Positions 1-6,116 of a stretch of DNA of 7,833 nucleotides are shown piece by piece; the first letter of the stretch is position 1, and the number at the start of each line of letters is the position of its first letter. The stretch covers positions 1 through 7,833 of the forward strand of contig VGQR01000080.1 of the NCBI GenBank assembly GCA_016882345.1, in the 5' to 3' direction. The translations under genes and the position numbers were made by a program. The notes beneath the pieces were generated by a model. The model saw only the letters and a list, made by a program, of their open reading frames with translations. It did no database searches and had not been told where the DNA came from. Origin of the DNA: Cyanobacteria bacterium K_DeepCast_35m_m2_023. GTDB lineage: Bacteria; Cyanobacteriota; Cyanobacteriia; PCC-6307; Cyanobiaceae.

Positions 1-579
1 CTGTTTGCGCCGGGGTGGCACCCATCGCTGGGGGGCCTGGCACCGCTGCGACGCGCCCTGGGGGTGCGCACGGTGTTCAACCTGCTGGGCCCGCTGGTCA
101 ATCCACTGCGGCCCGAGGCCCACGTGTTGGGGGTGGCCCGCGCCGACCTGCTCGACCCGATGGCCGAGGCCCTGAGCCGCCTGGGCATGCAGCGGGCCGT
201 GGTGGTGCATGGCCACGGCGGGCTCGATGAGGCCACGCTCTCGGGCAGCAGCGAGTTGCGCGTGCTCGAACAGGGCTCGATCCGCCAGGAGCGACTCGAC
301 CCCCTCGCCCTCGGGCTGCAGCTCGCGCCAGCCGAGGCCATCGCTGGTGGCGACCTGGCGACCAACCGCCAGATTCTTGAGGCGGTGCTGAGCGGGCAGG
401 GCAGCGCTGCGCAGCGTGATGTGGTGGCCCTCAACAGCGCTTTGGTGCTGTGGGTGGCGGGCCGCTGCGACGGCTTCGCCGACGGTCTGGCCCTGGCCCA
501 GCAGGCCCTCGCCGCTGGCACCCCCTGGCAACGGCTGTTGCGCCTGCGGCAGGCCCTGACCCCCGGCACTGGAGAATGA
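1..579 (+). CDS. trpD: Anthranilate phosphoribosyltransferase, 3' part (5' end outside window)
   Basis: TrpD transfers the phosphoribosyl group of PRPP to anthranilate, the second committed step of tryptophan synthesis in the cytoplasm. The frame is open from base 1, so about 192 C-terminal residues of a protein usually near 345 residues are visible; the N-terminal helical domain and the glycine-rich PRPP loop are missing. Recognisable family segments are FAPGWHP at the window edge, the NLLGPLVNP block (about 70 to 100 nt in) and GLDEATLSG near nt 220 to 246, whose adjacent Asp (226-228) and Glu (229-231) correspond to the family's magnesium-binding pair. The reading frame is intact to TGA at 577-579. 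The GTG at 64 is an internal valine, not a start. The stop overlaps the carA start in an ATGA, suggesting translational coupling. Identity is secure from the conserved blocks. Confidence 0.95.
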   Translation: MFAPGWHPSLGGLAPLRRALGVRTVFNLLGPLVNPLRPEAHVLGVARADLLDPMAEALSRLGMQRAVVVHGHGGLDEATLSGSSELRVLEQGSIRQERLDPLALGLQLAPAEAIAGGDLATNRQILEAVLSGQGSAAQRDVVALNSALVLWVAGRCDGFADGLALAQQALAAGTPWQRLLRLRQALTPGTGE

Positions 580-1784
580 ACAGGCCATCGCCGCTGGCCA
601 CCGCTTTGAGCACCAGAACCGATCAACTGACGCCAACGCCGTTTGCAGCGCTGCTGGTGCTGGCCGACGGGACCGTGTTGCGCGGCCAGGGCTTCGGCGC
701 CCGCGGCACAGTGATCGGCGAGGTGGTGTTCAACACGGGCATGACGGGCTATCAGGAGGTCATCACCGACCCCAGCTATGCCGGGCAGCTGGTCACATTC
801 ACCTACCCCGAACTGGGCAACACCGGCACCAACGCCGCCGATCAGGAGGCCGACCGCCCCCACGCCCGCGGGGTGATCGCCCGGCAGCTGTCGCCGGTGG
901 CGAGCAACTGGCGCAGCGAAGCAACCCTCGATGCCTGGCTCAACACCCGCGGGGTTGTCGGCATCAGCGGCATCGACACCCGGGCCCTGGTGCGGCACCT
1001 GCGCGACGGCGGAGCCATCAATGGGGCGATCAGCAGCGAGGCCACCTCGGCCCAGGCCCTGCTCGAGCAGGTGCGCGCGGCACCCTCGATGGCCGGCCTC
1101 AACCTGGCGGCCACGGTGAGCACCACCAGCCCCTACAGCTGGGAACATCCCTGTGCTGCGGCCTTCGATGAACGTCTGCAGCGGGCTCCCCAGCGCCCCT
1201 ACCGAGTCGTGGCCATCGACTTCGGCATCAAACGGGCCATCCTCGAACGGCTGGTCGCCCACGGCTGTCAGGTCGAGGTGCTGCCCGCCACCGCCAGCCT
1301 CGCCGAGGTTCTCGCCCTGCAACCTGAAGGCGTGTTTCTCTCCAACGGACCAGGCGATCCTGCGGCGGTCAGCAGCGGCATCGAGCTGGCGCGGGGGCTG
1401 CTGCAGCAAGCCGATCTGCCCCTGTTCGGCATTTGCCTGGGGCACCAGATCCTGGGGTTGGCGCTGGGCGGCACCACCTTCAAGCTGGGCTATGGCCATC
1501 GCGGGCTGAACCACCCCTGCGGCAGCCCGGGTCAGGTGGAGATCACCAGCCAGAACCACGGCTTCGCCATCGATGCCGACTCGCTACCGGCCGATCGGGT
1601 TGCCATCACCCACCTCAACCTCAATGACCGCACCGTGGCCGCCCTGGCCCTGCGCCATCAGCCCGTGTTCGGCGTGCAATATCACCCGGAAGCCAGCCCA
1701 GGGCCCCACGATGCCGACCACCATTTCGGCCGATTCTCGGCCCTGATGGCCGAGCGGCGAGGGCCATCGCCATCAGCGCCTTAA
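576..1784 (+). CDS. carA: Carbamoyl-phosphate synthase small subunit (glutaminase)
   Basis: CarA hydrolyses glutamine and channels ammonia to CarB, which makes carbamoyl phosphate for arginine and pyrimidine synthesis. The 402-residue product has the CPSase small-subunit N-terminal domain (about residues 24-160, with [17 protein letters not shown] and the [12 protein letters not shown] segment) and a class I glutamine amidotransferase domain from about residue 210. Visible catalytic features are FLSNGPGDP, the nucleophile Cys287 in FGICLGHQ, and His370 and Glu372 in [12 protein letters not shown], so the glutaminase triad is complete. The length is close to the E. coli protein (382), with about 20 extra residues at the N terminus. 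ATG at 576 is chosen: it overlaps the trpD stop and gives the family length, whereas the same frame is open further upstream only as unrelated sequence. A GGAG lies just before the ATG, too close to be a normal ribosome-binding site. carB is not in the window. Confidence 0.97.
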   Translation: MNRPSPLATALSTRTDQLTPTPFAALLVLADGTVLRGQGFGARGTVIGEVVFNTGMTGYQEVITDPSYAGQLVTFTYPELGNTGTNAADQEADRPHARGVIARQLSPVASNWRSEATLDAWLNTRGVVGISGIDTRALVRHLRDGGAINGAISSEATSAQALLEQVRAAPSMAGLNLAATVSTTSPYSWEHPCAAAFDERLQRAPQRPYRVVAIDFGIKRAILERLVAHGCQVEVLPATASLAEVLALQPEGVFLSNGPGDPAAVSSGIELARGLLQQADLPLFGICLGHQILGLALGGTTFKLGYGHRGLNHPCGSPGQVEITSQNHGFAIDADSLPADRVAITHLNLNDRTVAALALRHQPVFGVQYHPEASPGPHDADHHFGRFSALMAERRGPSPSAP

Positions 1785-1829
1785 AACAACGGCCGCCACA
1801 GTTTTGTTGCGAGGGCGACCAATCCCGAT

Positions 1830-2240
1830 TTGCTCCCTACACTTCGACCCATCGGTCGTAGGGAGTCTGGATTCATCGCCGAACAGCAGCGCCTGACGGT
1901 TTCCCTGCGAGGTGGCTTCGAGCAGCAGGCTCACTGCCAGCTGTTCCAGTTCACTGGTCAGCTGGACGCCTATTCAGACAAGCAATTCAGCGAGTTCATC
2001 AGCACCCATCGCACGGCCACCCCACAGCCGCTGGTGATCGACCTGAGCCACATCGACTTCCTCGATTCCTCGGGGCTTGGAGCCCTGGTGCAGGTGGCCA
2101 AGGACTGCAACTCCAGCAAGCATCCCTTTGTGGTGGTCGGCAACCCCCGGGTCGTGCAGACGGTGAAGCTGGTGAGACTCGAGGAGTTCCTGCACCTCCA
2201 GAGCGACCTCGGCAGCGCCCTTGACCAGTTCGCCGCCTGA
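1830..2240 (+). CDS. Stand-alone STAS-domain protein (anti-sigma factor antagonist type)
   Basis: Single-domain STAS proteins of the SpoIIAA/RsbV type usually act in partner switching: a kinase phosphorylates a serine and the unphosphorylated form binds the kinase/anti-sigma factor. The STAS fold covers about residues 25-136, with a Gly-Gln-Leu-Asp-Ala strand/turn (FTGQLDAYSDKQF), the strand LVIDLSHIDFL and the hallmark DSSGLGALV. Asp79-Ser80-Ser81 (nt 2064-2072) holds the likely phosphorylation site. The end of the domain is intact (VKLVRLEEFLHLQSDLGSAL). The start is uncertain. TTG at 1830 is the only ATG/GTG/TTG start upstream of the domain, but it adds about 21 residues unlike a STAS domain and lies upstream of a possible -10 element. 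Alternatives are ATC at 1875 behind an AGGGAG, or CTG at 1893 just before the domain. The 3' end overlaps mrnC by 20 nt. No PP2C phosphatase, kinase or sigma factor is in the window, so its partner is unknown. Confidence 0.85.
   Translation: MLPTLRPIGRRESGFIAEQQRLTVSLRGGFEQQAHCQLFQFTGQLDAYSDKQFSEFISTHRTATPQPLVIDLSHIDFLDSSGLGALVQVAKDCNSSKHPFVVVGNPRVVQTVKLVRLEEFLHLQSDLGSALDQFAA
1838..1843 (+). promoter_or_regulatory. Possible -10 element (TACACT) near the STAS gene 5' end
   Basis: TACACT matches four of six positions of TATAAT and fits the TAnnnT form common in cyanobacterial promoters. No good -35 hexamer is seen about 17 nt upstream. Transcription would begin near 1850, downstream of the TTG at 1830, which would exclude that TTG as the start on this transcript. 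Weak evidence by eye. Confidence 0.3.
1860..1865 (+). promoter_or_regulatory. Possible ribosome-binding site (AGGGAG) inside the annotated STAS 5' end
   Basis: AGGGAG contains a GGAG core able to pair with the 16S anti-Shine-Dalgarno sequence. It lies 9 nt before the in-frame ATC at 1875, a normal spacing. No comparably placed motif precedes TTG 1830 (the nearest, GAGGG at 1811-1815, is 14 nt away). It suggests, without proving, that translation begins downstream of 1830, possibly at a non-standard codon. Confidence 0.25.
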
Positions 2241-2646
2241 ATCGGGCCCTGGCGCCTGGATCACAGGCGCCGGGCCGCAGGCGCCGAGCGCCGATCTGGG
2301 CCCACTGCAACTGGCCTGGCTCGGTGATGCGGTCTGGGAGCTGCACCTGCGCCTGCAGCACTGTCAGACCCCTGCCCGGGCCAAGGATCTGCACCGTGCC
2401 GTGGTGGCGGCGGTCCGAGCCGATGCCCAGGCCCGCGTGCTGGAGCAGCTCGAACCGCAGCTGACGAGCGCCGAGAAAGACCTGGTGCGACGGGCTCGCA
2501 ACCGCTCCGGCCAGGGGCCTCGCCGGGGTGATGCCGCCAGCTACGGCCTGGCCACCGGCTTTGAAGCCCTGCTGGGTTGGCTGTTCCTGCACGATCGGGC
2601 TCGGCTGGTCGAACTGCTAGATCACTTGAAGGAGAACGTTCCATAA
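2221..2646 (+). CDS. mrnC: Mini-ribonuclease III (23S rRNA 3'/5' end maturation)
   Basis: Mini-III is an RNase III catalytic domain without the double-stranded RNA-binding domain. In Bacillus subtilis it trims the 23S rRNA precursor, and a homodimer cleaves both strands of the terminal stem. The 141-residue product has the size and motifs of the family: LQLAWLGDAVWEL with Asp36 and Glu40, the basic RRARNRSGQGP segment (residues 90-100), and GLATGFEALLGWLFL with Glu115, the metal-binding glutamate of the second conserved helix. No dsRBD follows. The first 25 or so residues are rich in Pro, Gly and Ser and unlike the domain. TTG at 2221 is the only standard start codon before the catalytic domain; it lies inside the last codons of the STAS gene, giving a 20-nt overlap and likely translational coupling. 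rlmB follows after 19 nt, the same order as in B. subtilis. The assignment to Mini-III over full-length RNase III rests on length and missing dsRBD. Confidence 0.92.
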   Translation: MTSSPPESGPGAWITGAGPQAPSADLGPLQLAWLGDAVWELHLRLQHCQTPARAKDLHRAVVAAVRADAQARVLEQLEPQLTSAEKDLVRRARNRSGQGPRRGDAASYGLATGFEALLGWLFLHDRARLVELLDHLKENVP

Positions 2647-2665
2647 CCCTTCGCTGCTGGTCCCC

Positions 2666-4261
2666 ATGAGCCCTCGTTTTGAACGCCGTCCGGAACGCCG
2701 GAGCGGCTCAGGGGGGTCGGCCCGCCCCCCCGCCGGTGGCCGCAGTTGGGCCGGTGCCAAGGGCAAATCCGAATGGCGCCCCAGGCGCCCTGAGGCCGAG
2801 GGCGAGACGGCTGGCGACGGCGGCGGGGCCCGTCGCCGCTCGGGCCCCGAACGCCCACAGCGGCGTTTTGACCCGCGGCCCGACCGCGGTGGCGGTGATC
2901 GGCCGGGCCGCGGTGAGCGCTTCAAGGGCCGTCCAAGCTTTGCTGGCGATGACCGCCGGGCCGGGGCTGGCCGCGACGAGTCGCGCGAAGGCACGCGGGA
3001 CAGCTTTCGCCCCCGCCTGCGTGACGGAGCACGCCCCCGGGACGATCGCCGCTCGTTTGGCGAGCGACGTCCATTCGAGAGCCGCCGGCCGTTTGAACAA
3101 CGGCGGGCCTTCGACAATCGCAGGCCCTTCGACAACCGGCGCAGCCTGTCGGACCGCGCGAGCGCCGATCAGGAGCGGCCGCCCCAGGGCGAGGCCGAAA
3201 CCCAGGGCTTCACCCCCCCCAGCGACCTGATCTGGGGCCGCCATCCGGCCCAGGCGGCGCTCGAGAGTGGCCGGCCGATTCATCGCATCTGGTGCACACC
3301 CGAACTGCGCCACACCCCGCGCTTTCTGCAGCTGCTGCGCGAGGCCAAAGCCTCGGGCGTGCTGGTCGAAGAGGTGACCTGGGCCCGACTGGGCCAACTC
3401 ACCGGCGGCGCCGTGCACCAGGGCATCGTGCTGCAGAGCGCTGCTGCCGAAACCCTGGATCTGGCCAGCCTGATCGAGGGCTGCAGCCAACTGGATGAAC
3501 CGCCGGTGCTGATGGCGATTGATGGTCTGACCGACCCCCACAACCTGGGGGCAATCGTGCGCAGCGCAGAAGCGCTCGGCGCCCACGGCATGGTGCTGCC
3601 CCAGCGCCGGTGCGCCGGCCTGACCGGGTCCGTGGCCAAGGTGGCCGCCGGCGCCCTCGAACACCTGCCGGTGGCCCGCGTGGTCAATCTCAACCGCGCC
3701 CTCGAGACCCTCAAGCAGGAGGGGTACCGGGTGGTGGGATTGGCCGCCGAGGGCAGCGTCAGCCTCGAAGAAGCTGACCTGGCTGGCCAGTTGGTGGTGG
3801 TCACCGGCTCGGAAGGCGATGGCCTGTCGCTGTTGACACGTCGCACCTGCGACCAGCTGGTGCGCATCCCCTTGCGGGGCGCGACGCCAAGCCTGAACGC
3901 CTCGGTGGCGACGGCGCTGCTGCTCTACGAGGTGGCGCGCCGGGGTTGGATGCGGGGCCTGACCGGCCAAAACCCAGCGCCGCGCCTGGTGCGACCAGCG
4001 TTGCCGAGCCCCGCGGCCAGCCCTGCCAGCCACGCAGCTGCTGCGACGGCGCCCGACAACGCCGAGGTCGAGATCGATGTCGAGGTTGAGTTTGAGGTCG
4101 AGCTCAACCCGGTGGCTGAAACCGCAGCCTTGGACGACGATGACGCCATCAACCTGCCCCGGCCTGAGCCGGCAGCACTCGCCACGTCCGAGGCGGCCGA
4201 AACAGCTGCCATGGGCAGCTTTGACAGCGGTCCGTCCTTTGCCAGCGACATCAGGCTTTGA
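2666..4261 (+). CDS. rlmB: TrmH/SpoU-family 23S rRNA 2'-O-methyltransferase with basic N-terminal and acidic C-terminal extensions
   Basis: RlmB-type enzymes use S-adenosylmethionine to methylate a ribose in the 23S rRNA peptidyl-transferase region (Gm2251 in E. coli). The 531-residue product has three parts. Residues 1 to about 185 are an Arg/Gly/Pro-rich, probably disordered, basic extension that includes six Arg-Arg hexapeptides (128-163). Residues about 186-430 form the enzyme: the substrate-binding domain beginning LIWGRHPAQAALESG, then the SpoU knot domain with motif 1 (DPHNLGAIVRSAEALGA, Asn293), motif 2 (VVTGSEGDGLS, Glu383) and motif 3 (IPLRGATPSLNASVA, Ser409-Leu410-Asn411). All three motifs are intact. 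Residues about 446-531 are an Ala/Pro-rich then acidic tail with a run of alternating acidic and hydrophobic residues (467-480). E. coli RlmB is about 243 residues, so more than half of this protein is extra. ATG at 2666 is the first start after mrnC. The exact rRNA target is inferred from the family; other TrmH-type targets cannot be excluded. Confidence 0.9.
   Translation: MSPRFERRPERRSGSGGSARPPAGGRSWAGAKGKSEWRPRRPEAEGETAGDGGGARRRSGPERPQRRFDPRPDRGGGDRPGRGERFKGRPSFAGDDRRAGAGRDESREGTRDSFRPRLRDGARPRDDRRSFGERRPFESRRPFEQRRAFDNRRPFDNRRSLSDRASADQERPPQGEAETQGFTPPSDLIWGRHPAQAALESGRPIHRIWCTPELRHTPRFLQLLREAKASGVLVEEVTWARLGQLTGGAVHQGIVLQSAAAETLDLASLIEGCSQLDEPPVLMAIDGLTDPHNLGAIVRSAEALGAHGMVLPQRRCAGLTGSVAKVAAGALEHLPVARVVNLNRALETLKQEGYRVVGLAAEGSVSLEEADLAGQLVVVTGSEGDGLSLLTRRTCDQLVRIPLRGATPSLNASVATALLLYEVARRGWMRGLTGQNPAPRLVRPALPSPAASPASHAAAATAPDNAEVEIDVEVEFEVELNPVAETAALDDDDAINLPRPEPAALATSEAAETAAMGSFDSGPSFASDIRL
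3047..3154 (+). repeat. Six tandem 18-nt units encoding Arg-Arg hexapeptides in rlmB
   Basis: Residues 128-163 of the rlmB product read as six consecutive hexapeptides: RRSFGE, RRPFES, RRPFEQ, RRAFDN, RRPFDN and RRSLSD. The consensus is Arg-Arg-(Pro/Ser/Ala)-(Phe/Leu)-acidic or small-polar. The units use different arginine codons (for example CGC CGC, CGA CGT, CGG CGG, CGC AGG), so the repeat is much clearer in the protein than in the DNA. This argues for age and selection on the peptide rather than a recent slippage event. Confidence 0.85.
4064..4105 (+). repeat. Alternating acidic/hydrophobic codon run in the rlmB C-terminal tail
   Basis: Residues 467-480 alternate strictly between Glu or Asp and a hydrophobic residue (EVEIDVEVEFEVEL). 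At the DNA level GAGGTCGAG occurs at 4064-4072 and again at 4094-4102. The alternation would put all acidic side chains on one face of an extended strand. A second acidic cluster of four aspartates follows near 4134-4145. Confidence 0.8.
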
Positions 4262-4267
4262 TCACGG

Positions 4268-4273
4268 CACAAT
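4268..4273 (+). promoter_or_regulatory. Possible -10 element (CACAAT) upstream of the DUF1816 gene
   Basis: CACAAT in the 39-nt gap after rlmB matches four of six bases of TATAAT, including the conserved second A and final T. It would start transcription about 20 nt before the ATG at 4301. No -35 is recognisable, and read-through from rlmB is equally possible. Confidence 0.25.
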
Positions 4274-4300
4274 GGACGGGATAACCGCCCCGAGCCGTTG

Positions 4301-4540
4301 ATGAATCCCCTGTTGCAGCCCGTGCGCAGCTGCGCCAACGGCTTGGGGCTGGCCTGGTGGGCTCGGGTGGAGACGCGTTCGCCCAACGTGACCTACTGGT
4401 TTGGTCCGTTTGTGCGCCGCAGCACCCTCGAAAGCCAGCTGCCGGCCTTTCTGGCCGATCTGAGCTCCGAAGCCCCCGGTGACATGCACCACGAGCTCCT
4501 GCGCACCCGCCGCGGCGAACCCTTGACCGAACCCGGCTGA
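4301..4540 (+). CDS. DUF1816 family small protein
   Basis: This 79-residue protein matches, by recognition, DUF1816, a small family found mainly in cyanobacteria and of unestablished function. The family core is residues 17-56: LAWWARVET, a beta segment, then [28 protein letters not shown]. The aromatic WW...YWFGPF signature followed by a short amphipathic helix is characteristic. The last 23 or so residues (polar, HH at 63-64, basic then acidic) are less conserved in type. There is no signal peptide or membrane segment, so it is probably cytoplasmic. Some DUF1816 sequences have been linked with phycobilisome linker-like proteins, but nothing here supports a phycobilisome role. ATG at 4301 is preferred; an in-frame TTG directly precedes it at 4298 and would add one residue. 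It sits 39 nt after rlmB and 38 nt before gatA, both translation-related genes. Confidence 0.82.
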   Translation: MNPLLQPVRSCANGLGLAWWARVETRSPNVTYWFGPFVRRSTLESQLPAFLADLSSEAPGDMHHELLRTRRGEPLTEPG

Positions 4541-4549
4541 TCAGGCTGA

Positions 4550-4555
4550 TAGCGT
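4550..4555 (+). promoter_or_regulatory. Possible -10 element (TAGCGT) upstream of gatA
   Basis: TAGCGT fits the loose TAnnnT pattern within the 38-nt gap before gatA and would give a leader of roughly 17 nt. There is no convincing -35. A short AGGG at 4572-4575 sits 3 nt before the gatA ATG and could be a weak ribosome-binding site. This is a low-information match. Confidence 0.18.
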
Positions 4556-4578
4556 CCCAGCAACTGAGCACAGGGTCG

Positions 4579-6039
4579 ATGGGCATCGCCGCATGGCGCG
4601 AGCAATTGCGCAAGGGTGAGGTCTCGGCGCGGGAACTCGCCGACCAACACCTCGCACGGATCGAGGCCGTTGACGGCACGGTGCACGCCTATCTGGAGGT
4701 GACGGCGGAGCGGGCCAGGGCCGATGCCGATCGGATCGACGCCAGCCGCGCCGCCGGGGACAGCCTGCCCCCCCTGGCGGGCATTCCGCTGGCCATCAAA
4801 GACAACCTGTGCACCAAGGGCATTCGCACCACCTGCTCCAGCCGCATGCTGGAGGCGTTTGTCCCGCCCTACGAGTCCACCGTGACCGAGCGCCTGTGGC
4901 AGGCCGGCGCCGTGCTGCTGGGCAAAACCAACCTCGACGAGTTCGCCATGGGCAGCTCGACCGAAACGTCGGCCTTTGGCCCCAGCCGCAACCCCTGGAA
5001 CCCCGAGCGTGTGCCCGGCGGCAGTTCAGGCGGCAGCGCCGCAGCGGTGGCTGCCGGCGAATGCGTCGCCTCGTTGGGTTCGGACACCGGCGGCTCGATT
5101 CGCCAACCGGCGGCGTTCTGCGGCGTGGTGGGCTTCAAACCCACCTATGGCCGCGTGAGCCGTTGGGGGCTGGTGGCCTTCGCCAGCTCACTGGACCAGG
5201 TGGGTCCGTTCACGACCAGCGTGGCAGACAGCGCCGAGCTGCTGCAGGTGATCGCTGGTGAGGATCGACGCGACGCCACCTGCCTCAAGGCGCCGGTTCC
5301 CGACTACCGCGCCGCGCTCGAGCAGCCGGTCAAGGGGCTGCGCGTGGGCCTGATCAACGAATGTTTCGAGCAGGAGGGGCTTGATCCGGCGGTCAAGGCT
5401 TCGGTGCTGGCTGCCGCCGCCCAGTTCGAATCGCTCGGTTGCGAGCTCGTGGACGTGAGCTGCCCGCGTTTCAACGCCGGCATCGCCACGTATTACGTGA
5501 TCGCCCCCTCGGAGGCCAGCGCCAACCTGGCCCGTTACGACGGGGTCAAATATGGCTACCGGGCCGATGCTGCCGACAGCCTGGCCGAGATGACGGCCCG
5601 CAGCCGCTCCGAAGGCTTTGGCGATGAGGTCAAGCGTCGCATCCTGATCGGCACCTATGCCCTGTCTGCCGGCTACGTGGATGCCTACTACAAAAAAGCC
5701 CAGCAGGTGCGCACCCTGATCAGGCGCGACTTTGATGCTGCCTTCGCCGGGGTTGACGTCCTGCTGACCCCCACCTCGCCCAGCACAGCCTTTGCCTTCG
5801 GCGCCCACGCCGAAGATCCGCTGGCGATGTATCTGGCCGACCTGCTCACCATCCCCGCCAACCTGGCGGGCCTGCCGGCCATCAACGTGCCCTGCGGCTT
5901 TGACCAGCAGGGCCTGCCGATCGGCCTGCAGCTGATCGGCAATGTGCTAGCCGAGGAACGGGTGCTGCAGGTGGCACACCACTACGAACAGGCCGCTCGG
6001 GTGATGGACAGCCGTCCCCCTGCCGCATTGGTGGCCTGA
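4579..6039 (+). CDS. gatA: Glutamyl-tRNA(Gln)/aspartyl-tRNA(Asn) amidotransferase subunit A
   Basis: GatA is the glutaminase of the GatCAB complex, which converts Glu-tRNA(Gln) to Gln-tRNA(Gln); cyanobacteria lack glutaminyl-tRNA synthetase and depend on this route. The 486-residue product is full length for the family and is an amidase-signature enzyme throughout. The Ser-cisSer-Lys triad is present: Lys74 in [12 protein letters not shown], cis-Ser149 in [16 protein letters not shown], and the nucleophile Ser173 in [22 protein letters not shown]. Later blocks [22 protein letters not shown] and [22 protein letters not shown] are the tRNA-amidotransferase type that separates GatA from general amidases. 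The C-terminal segment [16 protein letters not shown] is intact. ATG at 4579 gives the expected N terminus ([20 protein letters not shown]). gatB and gatC are not in the window. No frameshift or missing key residue was seen. Confidence 0.98.
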   Translation: MGIAAWREQLRKGEVSARELADQHLARIEAVDGTVHAYLEVTAERARADADRIDASRAAGDSLPPLAGIPLAIKDNLCTKGIRTTCSSRMLEAFVPPYESTVTERLWQAGAVLLGKTNLDEFAMGSSTETSAFGPSRNPWNPERVPGGSSGGSAAAVAAGECVASLGSDTGGSIRQPAAFCGVVGFKPTYGRVSRWGLVAFASSLDQVGPFTTSVADSAELLQVIAGEDRRDATCLKAPVPDYRAALEQPVKGLRVGLINECFEQEGLDPAVKASVLAAAAQFESLGCELVDVSCPRFNAGIATYYVIAPSEASANLARYDGVKYGYRADAADSLAEMTARSRSEGFGDEVKRRILIGTYALSAGYVDAYYKKAQQVRTLIRRDFDAAFAGVDVLLTPTSPSTAFAFGAHAEDPLAMYLADLLTIPANLAGLPAINVPCGFDQQGLPIGLQLIGNVLAEERVLQVAHHYEQAARVMDSRPPAALVA

Positions 6040-6089
6040 GCGCGCCACCTCCACCGAGGGCAGCGACACCAGATCTAGTGCCTCTCCCC

Positions 6090-6095
6090 TAGGCT
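6090..6095 (+). promoter_or_regulatory. Possible -10 element (TAGGCT) upstream of dnaE
   Basis: The 77-nt gap between gatA and dnaE contains TAGGCT, a TAnnnT-type match, flanked by CCCC and GGGG. It would give a leader of about 15 nt before GTG 6117. The TAG at 6090-6092 is also the in-frame stop that limits the 5' end of dnaE. No -35 is evident, and no terminator hairpin with a T tract follows gatA. Confidence 0.25.
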
Positions 6096-6116
6096 GGGGC
6101 CCCGTCCCGCCAACCT

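Noticed and set aside
1783..1809. Possible hairpin after carA (AAAAC at 1783-1787 with GTTTT at 1801-1805)
   Set aside because: The stem is only five A/T-rich pairs with a 13-nt loop and no following T tract, so it does not qualify as an intrinsic terminator.
2708..4033. 441-codon open frame on the - strand opposite rlmB
   Set aside because: Shadow of the rlmB coding sequence; Ala/Gly/Pro/Arg-rich without recognisable domain, and rlmB motifs on the + strand are intact.
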